Shown in pieces: positions 1-6,084 of a stretch of DNA of 11,166 bases (positions within the stretch are counted from its first letter, which is position 1; each line of letters begins with the position of its first letter). The position numbers were made by a program, and so were the translations under genes. The notes under the pieces were generated by a model. It had not been told where the DNA came from and ran no database searches. It saw only the letters and a list, made by a program, of their open reading frames with translations. Source of the stretch: Pseudomonadota bacterium (lineage in GTDB: Bacteria; Myxococcota_A; Polyangia; Haliangiales; Haliangiaceae); assembly GCA_023430775.1 (NCBI GenBank), contig JAEYYY010000553.1:1-11166 (forward strand), in the 5' to 3' direction.

Positions 1-638
1 CGCGAGAACGTGGTGTTGCCGATCGCGATCGGCACCGCGAGATCGCGGCAGGCGGCCCGCGCGGTCGCCAGCTCGGGTGGCTCGCGCTCCCAGAACAGGT
101 ACGTCAGCATGCCGAGCGCGGCGCGCCGGCGCAGATGAACGATCATGCCGCTCGGGAAGCCGACGCCCGCTGGCGCCACCGCCGGCTCCGCCGTCACCTT
201 GCGCAGCGCCGAATCCTCGATGTCCGCGGTCTCGACCAGGACCTCGGGCGTGTAGCGCGCGCGCACCGTGCCGTCGGCGGAGATCGCGTAGACGTCGACG
301 AACGCCGGGGCGACGCCGAGGCCGCTGTTGACCGCGGCGGCGAGCAGGCGAAGGTGGTGGCGCTCCTCGGTCGGCTCGGGGCTGACGAGCTCGTCGAACA
401 GCTTCGGCAGATCAGCGGCGGGCCACGCGTTGCCCTCCCACGCGAGCCAGACGTCGTTGGCGTCGCCGGTCAGCCGGACCTGCGTCGCGCCGGAGGCGAC
501 GGCGGCGCGGATCGCCTCGAGCACCCACGCGGTGCGATCGACGAGCATGTACTCGCGCAGCTTCGCGATCGCGCGCGCGGCATCGACGCGCAGCCGGCCG
601 CTCGACAGCTGAGGGCCTGGAGCGGCGCGCGTGCTCAT
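1..638 (-). CDS. Degenerate GHKL/Hsp90-like protein, 3' end beyond window
   Basis: Reading leftwards from ATG 638-636 the frame stays open to the window edge, giving 212 residues of an unfinished protein. The start overlaps the stop of the upstream GHKL gene as ATGA (635-638), with a plausible GGAG seven bases before it, so the two are probably translationally coupled. Residues about 30-110 follow the plan of a GHKL ATP-binding domain: a helix 'WVLEAIRAAVASGATQV' in the place of the N-box, a strand, a loop 'WEGNAW' where the G1 box DxGxG should be, 'DLPKLFDELVSP', then 'LAAAVNSGLG'. The Mg-binding Asn of the N-box is Ala45, the nearby Asp is Ala48 and the G1 Asp is missing, so ATP binding is probably lost. 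Residues 110-212 are mixed strands as in a transducer domain. I infer a pseudo-ATPase partner of the neighbour; the family assignment rests on pattern and context, not on conserved catalytic residues. Confidence 0.72.
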   Translation of the reverse strand, partial: MSTRAAPGPQLSSGRLRVDAARAIAKLREYMLVDRTAWVLEAIRAAVASGATQVRLTGDANDVWLAWEGNAWPAADLPKLFDELVSPEPTEERHHLRLLAAAVNSGLGVAPAFVDVYAISADGTVRARYTPEVLVETADIEDSALRKVTAEPAVAPAGVGFPSGMIVHLRRRAALGMLTYLFWEREPPELATARAACRDLAVPIAIGNTTFS

Positions 639-2251
639 GTCGCCACTCCGATCCGCGCCAGCACGTCGTCGAGCAGCATCGTCGAGCGCGAGGTGTCGAG
701 GAGCCCGTGCTCGTTGAGGAGCACGCGCACCAGCATCGAGGCGCCGGCGCGCGGATCGCCGGCGAGCGCGGCGCGGTACCAGGGATGGCGCGACGACAGC
801 GCGAGGCCCTGCGTGCGGCGGCCGAACGGATTCTTGCCGGCCTGCTGGCTGTCGACCACCTGTGCGGTCGCGCCCTCGCACGCCAGCGCGAGCGTGCCGG
901 CGTGGTTGCCGTAGAAGCTGGCGACGAACAATACACTCGGAGCGCGATGCGCGCCGGCGAACAGCTCGGTCATCAGCGCGAGCAACGCGGTGTCGGCGTC
1001 GGTGGGTGGCATCGGCGTGATCGCGGTCAGCACGGACGCGTCGCGCAGCTTGCAAGACGCGACCGTCGACGTGATCGACTCGAGGAAGCTGCGCTCGCCG
1101 GTGACGCGCAGCACGTGCTCGCCGCGCTCGATCAGGTGCGCCGTGATCGGGCTCGGGACGTCGGCCACCCACGCGGTGCCACGGAGCGCGGTGCCGTCGA
1201 GGGCGAGCGCTTGTCCGCCGGTCTGTAGCAGCGGGAACCACCAGCCGCTACGCGGCAGCTCGATGCGGGCCGCGCAGACCGCCGCTGCGAGCAGGAACCA
1301 GCGCGCGTGATCCTGCTGCGCGGCCTGGTGCAGCGCGGTCGCGGCCGCCCGCGGTAGCGCATCGGAGATCACGTCGCGGGCAAACGCCAGCGCGCGGTCG
1401 AGGCTGGCGTCGCGCCGCACGTCGTCGCGGCTGAGCGTGTGGCCGAGCCGGCCATCCTGGATCTTCACGGCGACACGGCCGAGTGGCGACTCGGAGGTCT
1501 CGTGCAGCATCAGCCCGTGGTTGAAGTAGCCGACGTACGCCGTCGCCTGCGGCAACAGCCCGGCGACCACGGTCAGCAGGCCGTCGTCGGTGGTGCGCGT
1601 GACCTCGACGAGCGCGTTCTCGAGCCCCAGCGGGCGATCGATGCGCTCCTCGCGCTTGTCGCCGCCGGGCAGCTGCGCCGTGAAGGTGACGGGCACGCTC
1701 GCGTGGCGACACCACCGGGTCAGCGCGTCGATGCTGCGCTGGGTGAACCCGGCGACCTCGTCGGCGGCCATCGCGAGGTCGAGCTCGACGGTGGTGCCGG
1801 TCTGGGTCGCCGGCCCGGAGTCGAACAGCTGGAAGGTCAGATCGCGCATCAGGTGCAGCGTCAGTCGCCGGCCGTCGCGCGCGGTCTGCACCACCACGAC
1901 CTCCGGGCTCGGCGCCAGGACCGACGTGAAGCCGATCCCGAACTTGCCGATCTTCGAGTCGTCCTTCTCCTTGGTCGACCGGAACAGCACGAGCAGCTGG
2001 TTCTCGAGGATGTCGCGCGTCATCCCCTCGCCGCGATCGCGGACGGCGACCCGCAGCACGTTGGCGCTGTGGTCGTAGTCGAGCTTGACGTCGACGCTCG
2101 GCGAGCCGGCGTCGATCGAGTTCTGGATCAGCTCGCGATAGAACGCGAGTGGATCGGCGAACTGGGCGATGATGTCGCCGACGATGCCCTGGTCGCGCGG
2201 AGTGTCGGCGGCTGCCGCTCGCGCACTGTGATCGCTGCGATACGGATCCAT
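635..2251 (-). CDS. GHKL-type (Hsp90-like) ATPase
   Basis: 538 residues, complete. The Bergerat-fold ATP site is intact: N-box 'ELIQNSIDAG' (Glu40, Asn44, Asp47), G1 box 'DRGEGM' (72-77), the lid end 'LFRSTKEKDDSKIGKFGIGF' with G2 'GKFGIGF' (102-108), and 'TGTTVEL' (151-157) supplying the conserved Thr. This order and spacing match the N-domain of Hsp90/HtpG. Residues about 165-310 look like the following transducer domain. The remaining 220 residues, including 'LFVASFYGNHAGTLALACEG' (about 459-478), I do not recognise, and no HtpG C-terminal dimerisation domain is evident. The protein is shorter than HtpG (about 620 residues). Start: ATG 2251 lies 10 bases after the GST stop; longer readings of the frame run into the GST gene and are rejected. 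It forms an operon with the GST upstream and the degenerate GHKL gene downstream. Client and pathway are unknown; a chaperone-like or signalling ATPase are both possible. Confidence 0.88.
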   Translation of the reverse strand: MDPYRSDHSARAAAADTPRDQGIVGDIIAQFADPLAFYRELIQNSIDAGSPSVDVKLDYDHSANVLRVAVRDRGEGMTRDILENQLLVLFRSTKEKDDSKIGKFGIGFTSVLAPSPEVVVVQTARDGRRLTLHLMRDLTFQLFDSGPATQTGTTVELDLAMAADEVAGFTQRSIDALTRWCRHASVPVTFTAQLPGGDKREERIDRPLGLENALVEVTRTTDDGLLTVVAGLLPQATAYVGYFNHGLMLHETSESPLGRVAVKIQDGRLGHTLSRDDVRRDASLDRALAFARDVISDALPRAAATALHQAAQQDHARWFLLAAAVCAARIELPRSGWWFPLLQTGGQALALDGTALRGTAWVADVPSPITAHLIERGEHVLRVTGERSFLESITSTVASCKLRDASVLTAITPMPPTDADTALLALMTELFAGAHRAPSVLFVASFYGNHAGTLALACEGATAQVVDSQQAGKNPFGRRTQGLALSSRHPWYRAALAGDPRAGASMLVRVLLNEHGLLDTSRSTMLLDDVLARIGVAT

Positions 2252-2261
2252 CGCGCCGGCG

Positions 2262-2873
2262 TCACGCCTTGCTGGACGGTCGCCCGGCGACGCGCTTGTG
2301 CCACGCCGCCAGGTGCGGATGCGTGTCGGCGTTGATCCGGATCTCGGAGACCTTGCCGAAATCCAGCGCGCACATCGCCGTGATGTCCGCGACCGTGAAG
2401 CGATCGCCCGCGAAGTACTCGCGCTTCGCGAGCTCGCTGTCGAACCACGCGAAGCGCTCGACCAGGAGCTCGCGCATGATCGCGCCGAACTCCGGGGCCT
2501 GCTTGATCTTGCCGATCCAGAACGCATGGGTGTTGCGGAACACCTGCGAGATCGGGAACAGCAGCTCGAGCTCGGCGTGGCGGTTCCACATCTCGATCTG
2601 GGCGCGCTCCCAGGCATCGGTCCCGAACAGGTTCGGTTCGGGGTGCAGCTCCTCCATGTAGCGGCAGATCGCCATCGACTCGCGGAGCACCTTGCCGTCG
2701 TCGAGCTCGAGCACCGGCAGCAGGGCGAGCGGGTTCTTCTTGCGGAACTCGGGCGTCTGGTGTGCCGACGCGGAGATCAACACCTCGATCGTGTCGTACG
2801 ACACGTTCTTCTCGGCCAGGAACACGCGAACCCGTCGAGGATTTGGGGCTCGGGGATCGTGGTAGAGCAGCAT
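2262..2873 (-). CDS. Glutathione S-transferase family protein
   Basis: 203 residues, the usual length of a cytosolic GST. The N-terminal thioredoxin-like half begins 'MLLYHDPRAPNPRRVRVFLA'. The cis-proline sits in 'LALLPVLEL' (Pro53), followed by the glutathione-gamma-glutamyl binding pair Glu65-Ser66 in 'VLRESMAICRYMEEL'. The helical C-terminal half contains the N-capping box 'FTVAD' (Thr160-Asp163), a GST folding signature. Known members conjugate glutathione to electrophiles or reduce disulfides and peroxides in the cytoplasm. At the usual catalytic Ser/Thr position before 'PN' this protein has Ala9, so a conventional thiol-activating hydroxyl is absent and Asn11 may substitute. It is the first gene of a minus-strand operon with the two GHKL genes and has a TAGAGT hexamer six bases before its ATG. 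Substrate is not predictable. Confidence 0.92.
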   Translation of the reverse strand: MLLYHDPRAPNPRRVRVFLAEKNVSYDTIEVLISASAHQTPEFRKKNPLALLPVLELDDGKVLRESMAICRYMEELHPEPNLFGTDAWERAQIEMWNRHAELELLFPISQVFRNTHAFWIGKIKQAPEFGAIMRELLVERFAWFDSELAKREYFAGDRFTVADITAMCALDFGKVSEIRINADTHPHLAAWHKRVAGRPSSKA

Positions 2874-2879
2874 GGCCGG

Positions 2880-2885
2880 ACTCTA
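2880..2885 (-). promoter_or_regulatory. Putative -10 box (TAGAGT) for the GST-GHKL operon, leaderless layout
   Basis: On the minus strand TAGAGT is followed by six bases (CCGGCC) and then the GST ATG at 2873. With the usual 6-7 base distance from -10 box to transcription start, the mRNA would begin at the start codon. No Shine-Dalgarno sequence is present and no TTGACA-like -35 is visible at 16-18 bases. Confidence 0.5.
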
Positions 2886-2896
2886 CGACCAAAACG

Positions 2897-2914
2897 CCGG
2901 CAGTTATCCGGCAG
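2897..2914 (+). repeat. CCGGCAG direct repeat between divergent promoters
   Basis: CCGGCAG occurs at 2897-2903 and again at 2908-2914, eleven bases apart start to start (about one helical turn), separated by TTAT. It lies in the 60-bp gap between the divergent GST and coiled-coil lipoprotein genes. The left copy occupies the -35 position of the rightward TACAAT box with a 17-base spacer. It could be an operator seen by one face of a regulator controlling both directions, but in GC-rich DNA a 7-base repeat can occur by chance. Confidence 0.35.
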
Positions 2915-2920
2915 ATCCAC

Positions 2921-2926
2921 TACAAT
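2921..2926 (+). promoter_or_regulatory. Putative -10 box (TACAAT) for the coiled-coil lipoprotein gene
   Basis: TACAAT matches five of six bases of the TATAAT consensus and is followed by seven bases and the ATG at 2934. This places transcription start on or beside the start codon. There is no purine-rich ribosome-binding site in the gap. The -35 position carries CCGGCAG, not a TTGACA relative, so an activator may be needed or the -35 contact is weak. Confidence 0.5.
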
Positions 2927-2933
2927 CAACTCG

Positions 2934-3836
2934 ATGCGGCTAGCGGGGCTACTGCTTGTGATCTGGTGCGCGGTCGCGGGGCTGGGGTGCAAGGACAAAG
3001 GCAATGCGGATGCGTCCACCGATCCGGCGGCTCTCAAGGCGCAGCAGGATCTGATGCAGCGCCGCGATGCGCTGATGGCGGAGCGCAAGAAGCTCGAGTC
3101 GCAGAAGGAAGCGATCGAGACCCAGATCGACGAGGTCAAGAAGACCGGCGGCGATGCCACCAAGCTCGAGAGCCTCGAGAAGCAGCGCGCCGACATCGAC
3201 ACCCAGCTCCAGAAGAAGGACAGCGAGACGTCGTCTTTGGCGAGCGAGCTCTCGCGCGCACAGGCGCTGACCGGCAGCCTGTCCGGCCGCGAGGCGGAGC
3301 TCGCCGCGCGCGAGCAGCGGCTGGCGCAGCGCGAGGCGATCGTCGAGCGCTCGATCAAGGAGCTCGCGGCCGCCGCCGACAAGTTCAAGGAGTCGTGCAG
3401 CGCCGGCACGTCGGCGCCGATGATCGTGCAGGTGCCCGCACCGTCGAAGGGCAACAACTACTCGCGCGGTGAGGTCGACAGCGTCTACGCGCGGGCCAAG
3501 CGGACGATGCGCGAGAAGGGGCTGATCCCCGGCGATCAGTGGGCCGGCGCCGCGCTCGAGAGCGAGACGCAGCAGGCGCTCTCCAAGTCGGACTGGGGCA
3601 CCGCCTTCGTGACGGCCAGCCAGCTCGCGAACTTCGCGAGCCAGTTCAAGGTCGATCGCGGCTTCGTGCAGACCAAGATCAATCGCCTCAACGGGATCGT
3701 GAAGAGCACCAAGCGCGACGAGGCGGTGCAGAAGCAGCTGACGGATGGCCTCTCCGACGTGATGGGCAAGTTCGGCGACGGCAATCACAACGCCGCCAAC
3801 GCGAAGCTCAACCAGCTGTTCGGTCTGGTTCGCTAG
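2934..3836 (+). CDS. Coiled-coil lipoprotein, function unknown
   Basis: 300 residues. The N-terminus is a lipoprotein signal: 'MRLAGLLLVIWCAVAGLGCK' with the likely lipidated Cys19 (positions -3 to -1 GLG, a slightly irregular lipobox; Cys12 is a poorer alternative). Residues about 32-155 are a long, charged coiled coil with repeated 'KLES', 'LEKQRADIDTQL' and 'REAELAAREQRLAQREAIV' heptads. A single Cys155 ends it. After a short linker (160-176) comes an all-helical domain (177-300) containing 'GDQWAGAALESETQQALSKS' and 'GDGNHNAANAKLNQLFGL', with the rhythm of tetratricopeptide-like helix pairs but no clear TPR match. The start at ATG 2934 gives the signal peptide; the longer open frame upstream runs antisense through the GST gene and is not real. 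It is probably anchored in the outer or inner membrane facing the periplasm. The gene stands alone, divergent from the GST and convergent with a PEGA-protein gene. Role unknown; an envelope or cell-shape scaffold is only a guess. Confidence 0.88.
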   Translation: MRLAGLLLVIWCAVAGLGCKDKGNADASTDPAALKAQQDLMQRRDALMAERKKLESQKEAIETQIDEVKKTGGDATKLESLEKQRADIDTQLQKKDSETSSLASELSRAQALTGSLSGREAELAAREQRLAQREAIVERSIKELAAAADKFKESCSAGTSAPMIVQVPAPSKGNNYSRGEVDSVYARAKRTMREKGLIPGDQWAGAALESETQQALSKSDWGTAFVTASQLANFASQFKVDRGFVQTKINRLNGIVKSTKRDEAVQKQLTDGLSDVMGKFGDGNHNAANAKLNQLFGLVR

Positions 3837-4729
3837 CAGGGCAGGTCGCTGCCGACGATCTTGCACGGACCCTTCGGCAGGTCGTTGACCAGGCTGCTGA
3901 CGATGATCGCGCTCGCGATGCCGAGCAGCAGCACGCCGCCGCCGACCACGTACCACCGCCGGTAGACCGGCGGGTCGACGTAGACCTGCTTGTCGCGGTT
4001 GATCGGGTTGCCCTGGATGTCGCGCCGCACGATCGGGTACTGCGTCATGCCGACGGGCACATCGATCGTCTTGCCGAACGGCACGTCGATGAAGCGCACG
4101 AAGTCGCGGTACTCGGGATGCGTCACGCGGATCGCCTGGGTGCCGACCTCGAGCTGGATCTGGCTCCTGGCGTCGAGCTTGACCCGCGCGCCGTTGACGT
4201 AGACCGTGGCGCCGGCGGCATCGATCGCGAGGTGCAGCGTGCCGCGATGGCGCGCCGGATCGAGCAGGCGGACGATCGCGGCGGTCGGCGCCGTCGGGTC
4301 CTCTTGCTTGCCGAGCGCGAGCGTGGTCGAGCGCAGCTCCTTCGCGGTGCCGACGTCGGTCGCGTTGAGATAGACGATCTTGGCCTCGCCGAGCCCGCCG
4401 ATCTGCCCGGCGACCACGTACGTCGCGCCGACCAGCTTGCCGAGCTCGGCAAGACATCCCGGCTCGCCTTCGCACGCGCGCAGCTGCGGCTTCTTTGCCT
4501 TCTTGATCGCGTCGGCGACCGTCGCCGCGGGAACCACGCGCATCCCGATCGAGCCGATCGCGGACTCGAGCTGGGCGGTCAGCTTCTTGATCGGCGCCGA
4601 GGTGTCCTCGGAATCGAGCGTCGCGAGCGGCGCGACGGCGACGAGCTTCGCGGCCGGGGCAGGGGCACGGGCAGGCTGTGCGCCGGCGGATCCGGCCAGC
4701 ACCGCGACGGCGATCAGCGCCCTCAGCAC
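3833..4729 (-). CDS. Exported PEGA-domain protein with C-terminal membrane anchor (paralogue 2)
   Basis: 298 residues from GTG 4729, chosen because it starts a signal peptide ('MLRALIAVAVLAGSAGAQ') and overlaps the upstream stop by seven bases; the longer ATG frame adds an Arg-rich tail antisense in character. Domains: signal peptide 1-17; a nucleotide-free alpha/beta domain about 27-158 of the sort seen in CsgG/TolB-like periplasmic proteins, with a probable disulfide loop Cys86-Cys92 followed by 'LAELGKLVGATYVVAGQIGG'; a PEGA domain about 163-230 ('GATVYVNG', then strands to 'IDVPVGM'); a linker; a transmembrane helix 'WYVVGGGVLLLGIASAIIVS' (259-278); and a 20-residue tail with Cys289 and C-terminal Cys298. 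PEGA domains are surface beta-sandwiches of bacterial envelope proteins. It is paralogous to the preceding gene. Its stop shares the CTAG with the converging lipoprotein gene. Biochemical role unknown. Confidence 0.88.
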   Translation of the reverse strand: MLRALIAVAVLAGSAGAQPARAPAPAAKLVAVAPLATLDSEDTSAPIKKLTAQLESAIGSIGMRVVPAATVADAIKKAKKPQLRACEGEPGCLAELGKLVGATYVVAGQIGGLGEAKIVYLNATDVGTAKELRSTTLALGKQEDPTAPTAAIVRLLDPARHRGTLHLAIDAAGATVYVNGARVKLDARSQIQLEVGTQAIRVTHPEYRDFVRFIDVPFGKTIDVPVGMTQYPIVRRDIQGNPINRDKQVYVDPPVYRRWYVVGGGVLLLGIASAIIVSSLVNDLPKGPCKIVGSDLPC

Positions 4730-5610
4730 TTGATCGACATCCCCGTCACGCCGTCGACGCAATCGACCTTGCCAAGCTGCGATCCGATCAACCCGCCGAG
4801 CACGATCGCGCCGACCGCCGCACCGACGATGAACCACGTCCTGGTGTAGAACGGCCGCCGCTCGACGGTCTGCGTCTTGCCGGTGCCGATCACGACATCC
4901 GAGGCGATCAGCCGGACCACGACCTGGCTGATCTTCTGGAACCGGACGTCGACGCTCTCCTCGAACGGGGCGTAGCCCGGGGCCGACACCTTGAGCTTGT
5001 GAGGACCGAGCGCGAGCTTGCTGATCAGGCCCTGGTTGGGCAGCGGCGTCTTGCCGATCGACTTGCTGTCGAGCTCGACCGCGGCGCCGACCAGGTCGCT
5101 CTGGATCTGGAGCGCACCGTGGAGCTGGGTGGGGGCGAGCAAGCGATAGGCGGCGACGCGCACGCCCTCGATCAGATCGTCGGGGCTGCCGCGCAGCGGA
5201 TCGGTCTGGATCCGCTGGATCGTCTTCGCGCTGGCGACATCGATCGCCTTGATGTTGAGGATGTACGCGTCACCCAGCGAGCCGACCGTGCCGGTGACGA
5301 CGACCTCGACGCCGAGCTTCTTGCCGATCGCCGCCAGGCACTTCTCCTCGCCGGTGCACTCGCGCTCGACCGGGCTGGTGATTGTCCGGTTGATGTCGTT
5401 GCGCGTCGGCAGCGGCTGCTTCATCAGGCGCTCGAGCTCGAGCCGGAACAGCGTCTCGAGCTTGCCGACCAGCTCGGCCTCGATGCCGAGCGCATCGAAC
5501 CGCCACACCGCGATCTTCTGCGACAGCGCCTCCTCGGGACCCGTGGCCGGCTGCGCGTGGACACCACCCGCCATGGCGATCAGCAGTACGACGAGCAGCC
5601 CCCGCAGCAC
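4723..5610 (-). CDS. Exported PEGA-domain protein with C-terminal membrane anchor (paralogue 1)
   Basis: 295 residues from GTG 5610. This start gives a clean signal peptide 'MLRGLLVVLLIAMAGGVHAQ' cut after Ala19; the upstream extension is charged and antisense to the next gene. An alternative GTG at 5628 would add six residues. Domains mirror its neighbour: alpha/beta domain about 30-158 beginning 'KIAVWRFDALGIEAELVGKL' with a probable disulfide loop Cys85-Cys91 and then 'AAIGKKLGVEVVVTGTVGSL'; PEGA domain about 164-236 ('HGALQI' to 'VVVRLIA', with 'GPHKLKVSAPGYAPFEESV'); transmembrane helix 'WFIVGAAVGAIVLGGLIGSQ' (259-278); and a tail with Cys284 and C-terminal Cys295. This resembles myxobacterial PEGA proteins tethered to the inner membrane with the body in the periplasm. 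It is first in a two-gene operon with its paralogue (7-base overlap) and divergent from a lipoprotein gene 36 bp away. Confidence 0.88.
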   Translation of the reverse strand: MLRGLLVVLLIAMAGGVHAQPATGPEEALSQKIAVWRFDALGIEAELVGKLETLFRLELERLMKQPLPTRNDINRTITSPVERECTGEEKCLAAIGKKLGVEVVVTGTVGSLGDAYILNIKAIDVASAKTIQRIQTDPLRGSPDDLIEGVRVAAYRLLAPTQLHGALQIQSDLVGAAVELDSKSIGKTPLPNQGLISKLALGPHKLKVSAPGYAPFEESVDVRFQKISQVVVRLIASDVVIGTGKTQTVERRPFYTRTWFIVGAAVGAIVLGGLIGSQLGKVDCVDGVTGMSIKC

Positions 5611-5618
5611 GATGGATG

Positions 5619-5624
5619 ATCCTA
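5619..5624 (-). promoter_or_regulatory. Putative -10 box (TAGGAT) or AGGA ribosome site for the PEGA operon
   Basis: Minus-strand TAGGAT is followed by eight bases and GTG 5610. As a -10 box it would give an mRNA starting one or two bases before the GTG. The same bases contain AGGA nine bases before the GTG and could instead act as a Shine-Dalgarno sequence of a leadered transcript whose promoter lies further up. The sequence alone does not decide between these. Confidence 0.4.
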
Positions 5625-5634
5625 TCACCTGTGT

Positions 5635-5640
5635 TAGCGT
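5635..5640 (+). promoter_or_regulatory. Putative -10 box (TAGCGT) for the lipoprotein-ArsA operon, leaderless layout
   Basis: TAGCGT is followed by six bases (GCGCGC) and then ATG 5647, the same spacing as at the GST and LVIVD genes. No ribosome-binding site is present. Only 36 bp separate this gene from the divergent PEGA gene, so the two promoters overlap and cannot both be fully occupied at once. Confidence 0.45.
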
Positions 5641-5646
5641 GCGCGC

Positions 5647-6084
5647 ATGGTGCGAAGGGTCGTCCTTGTCTGGCTGAGCGTGATCGCGATCGCGGCGTGT
5701 TCGTCGGTCTCGACCGTGCGAGTCCAGCCCGAGACCATCCACGTCGGTCCGGGCCTCCGCCCGATCGCCATCATTCACGCCCAGGTGACCAGCGCGTACT
5801 TTCTGTTCCTGCCGATTCCCGGCGGCGTCGATCTCGACCGCGTCATCAACCGCATGCTGTTACCCACCGCCAAGGCGCTCGGCGCCGACAAGGTGGTCGA
5901 TATCAAGGTCGACTTCACGCCCGACACCGGCATCTGGGCGCTGCGGAAGTTGTTCCTGTGGCGGAGCGCGTGGGCCAGCGGTGTTGCAGTCGTGGTCGAG
6001 GACCCGGGAGCATCCGGTGGTCCGCCGCCTGCATCGAACCAGCCACCACCACTGCCGCCGGTGCAGCCCCAATCCACTCCATGA
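5647..6084 (+). CDS. Small lipoprotein with proline-rich tail, unknown function
   Basis: 145 residues. The N-terminus 'MVRRVVLVWLSVIAIAACSS' is a lipoprotein signal with lipobox IAAC and lipidated Cys18; Ser19 at +2 favours outer-membrane sorting under the E. coli rule, which may not hold here. Residues 36-118 form a compact domain of strands and one helix: 'RPIAIIHAQVTSAYFLFLPI', a helix 'VINRMLLPTAKALGADKVVD', then strand pairs ending 'ASGVAVVVE'. The helix-then-'ADKVVDIKV' pattern recalls small envelope proteins of the TRL/YbjQ-like type, which share 'GAD.vv.v', but I cannot assign a family. Residues 119-145 are a Pro-rich tail with two runs of three prolines. The stop overlaps the next start as ATGA, so its product is likely made together with the ArsA-family ATPase. 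It begins a plus-strand two-gene operon. Confidence 0.82.
   Translation: MVRRVVLVWLSVIAIAACSSVSTVRVQPETIHVGPGLRPIAIIHAQVTSAYFLFLPIPGGVDLDRVINRMLLPTAKALGADKVVDIKVDFTPDTGIWALRKLFLWRSAWASGVAVVVEDPGASGGPPPASNQPPPLPPVQPQSTP

Noticed and set aside
1439..2335. 298-codon plus-strand frame over the GHKL gene
   Set aside because: Antisense to intact N-box, G1 and G2 motifs; the product is composition-biased and has no recognisable domain.
2298..2933. 212-codon upstream extension of the lipoprotein frame
   Set aside because: It runs antisense through the GST gene and would bury the lipoprotein signal peptide in the middle of the protein.
2949..4475. 508-codon minus-strand frame spanning two genes
   Set aside because: It is out of frame with the PEGA protein on the same strand and antisense to the coiled-coil lipoprotein, both well supported.
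5616..6080. Upstream extension of the ArsA-family frame
   Set aside because: It overlaps the small lipoprotein in another frame and places the P-loop far from the N-terminus, contrary to the family.
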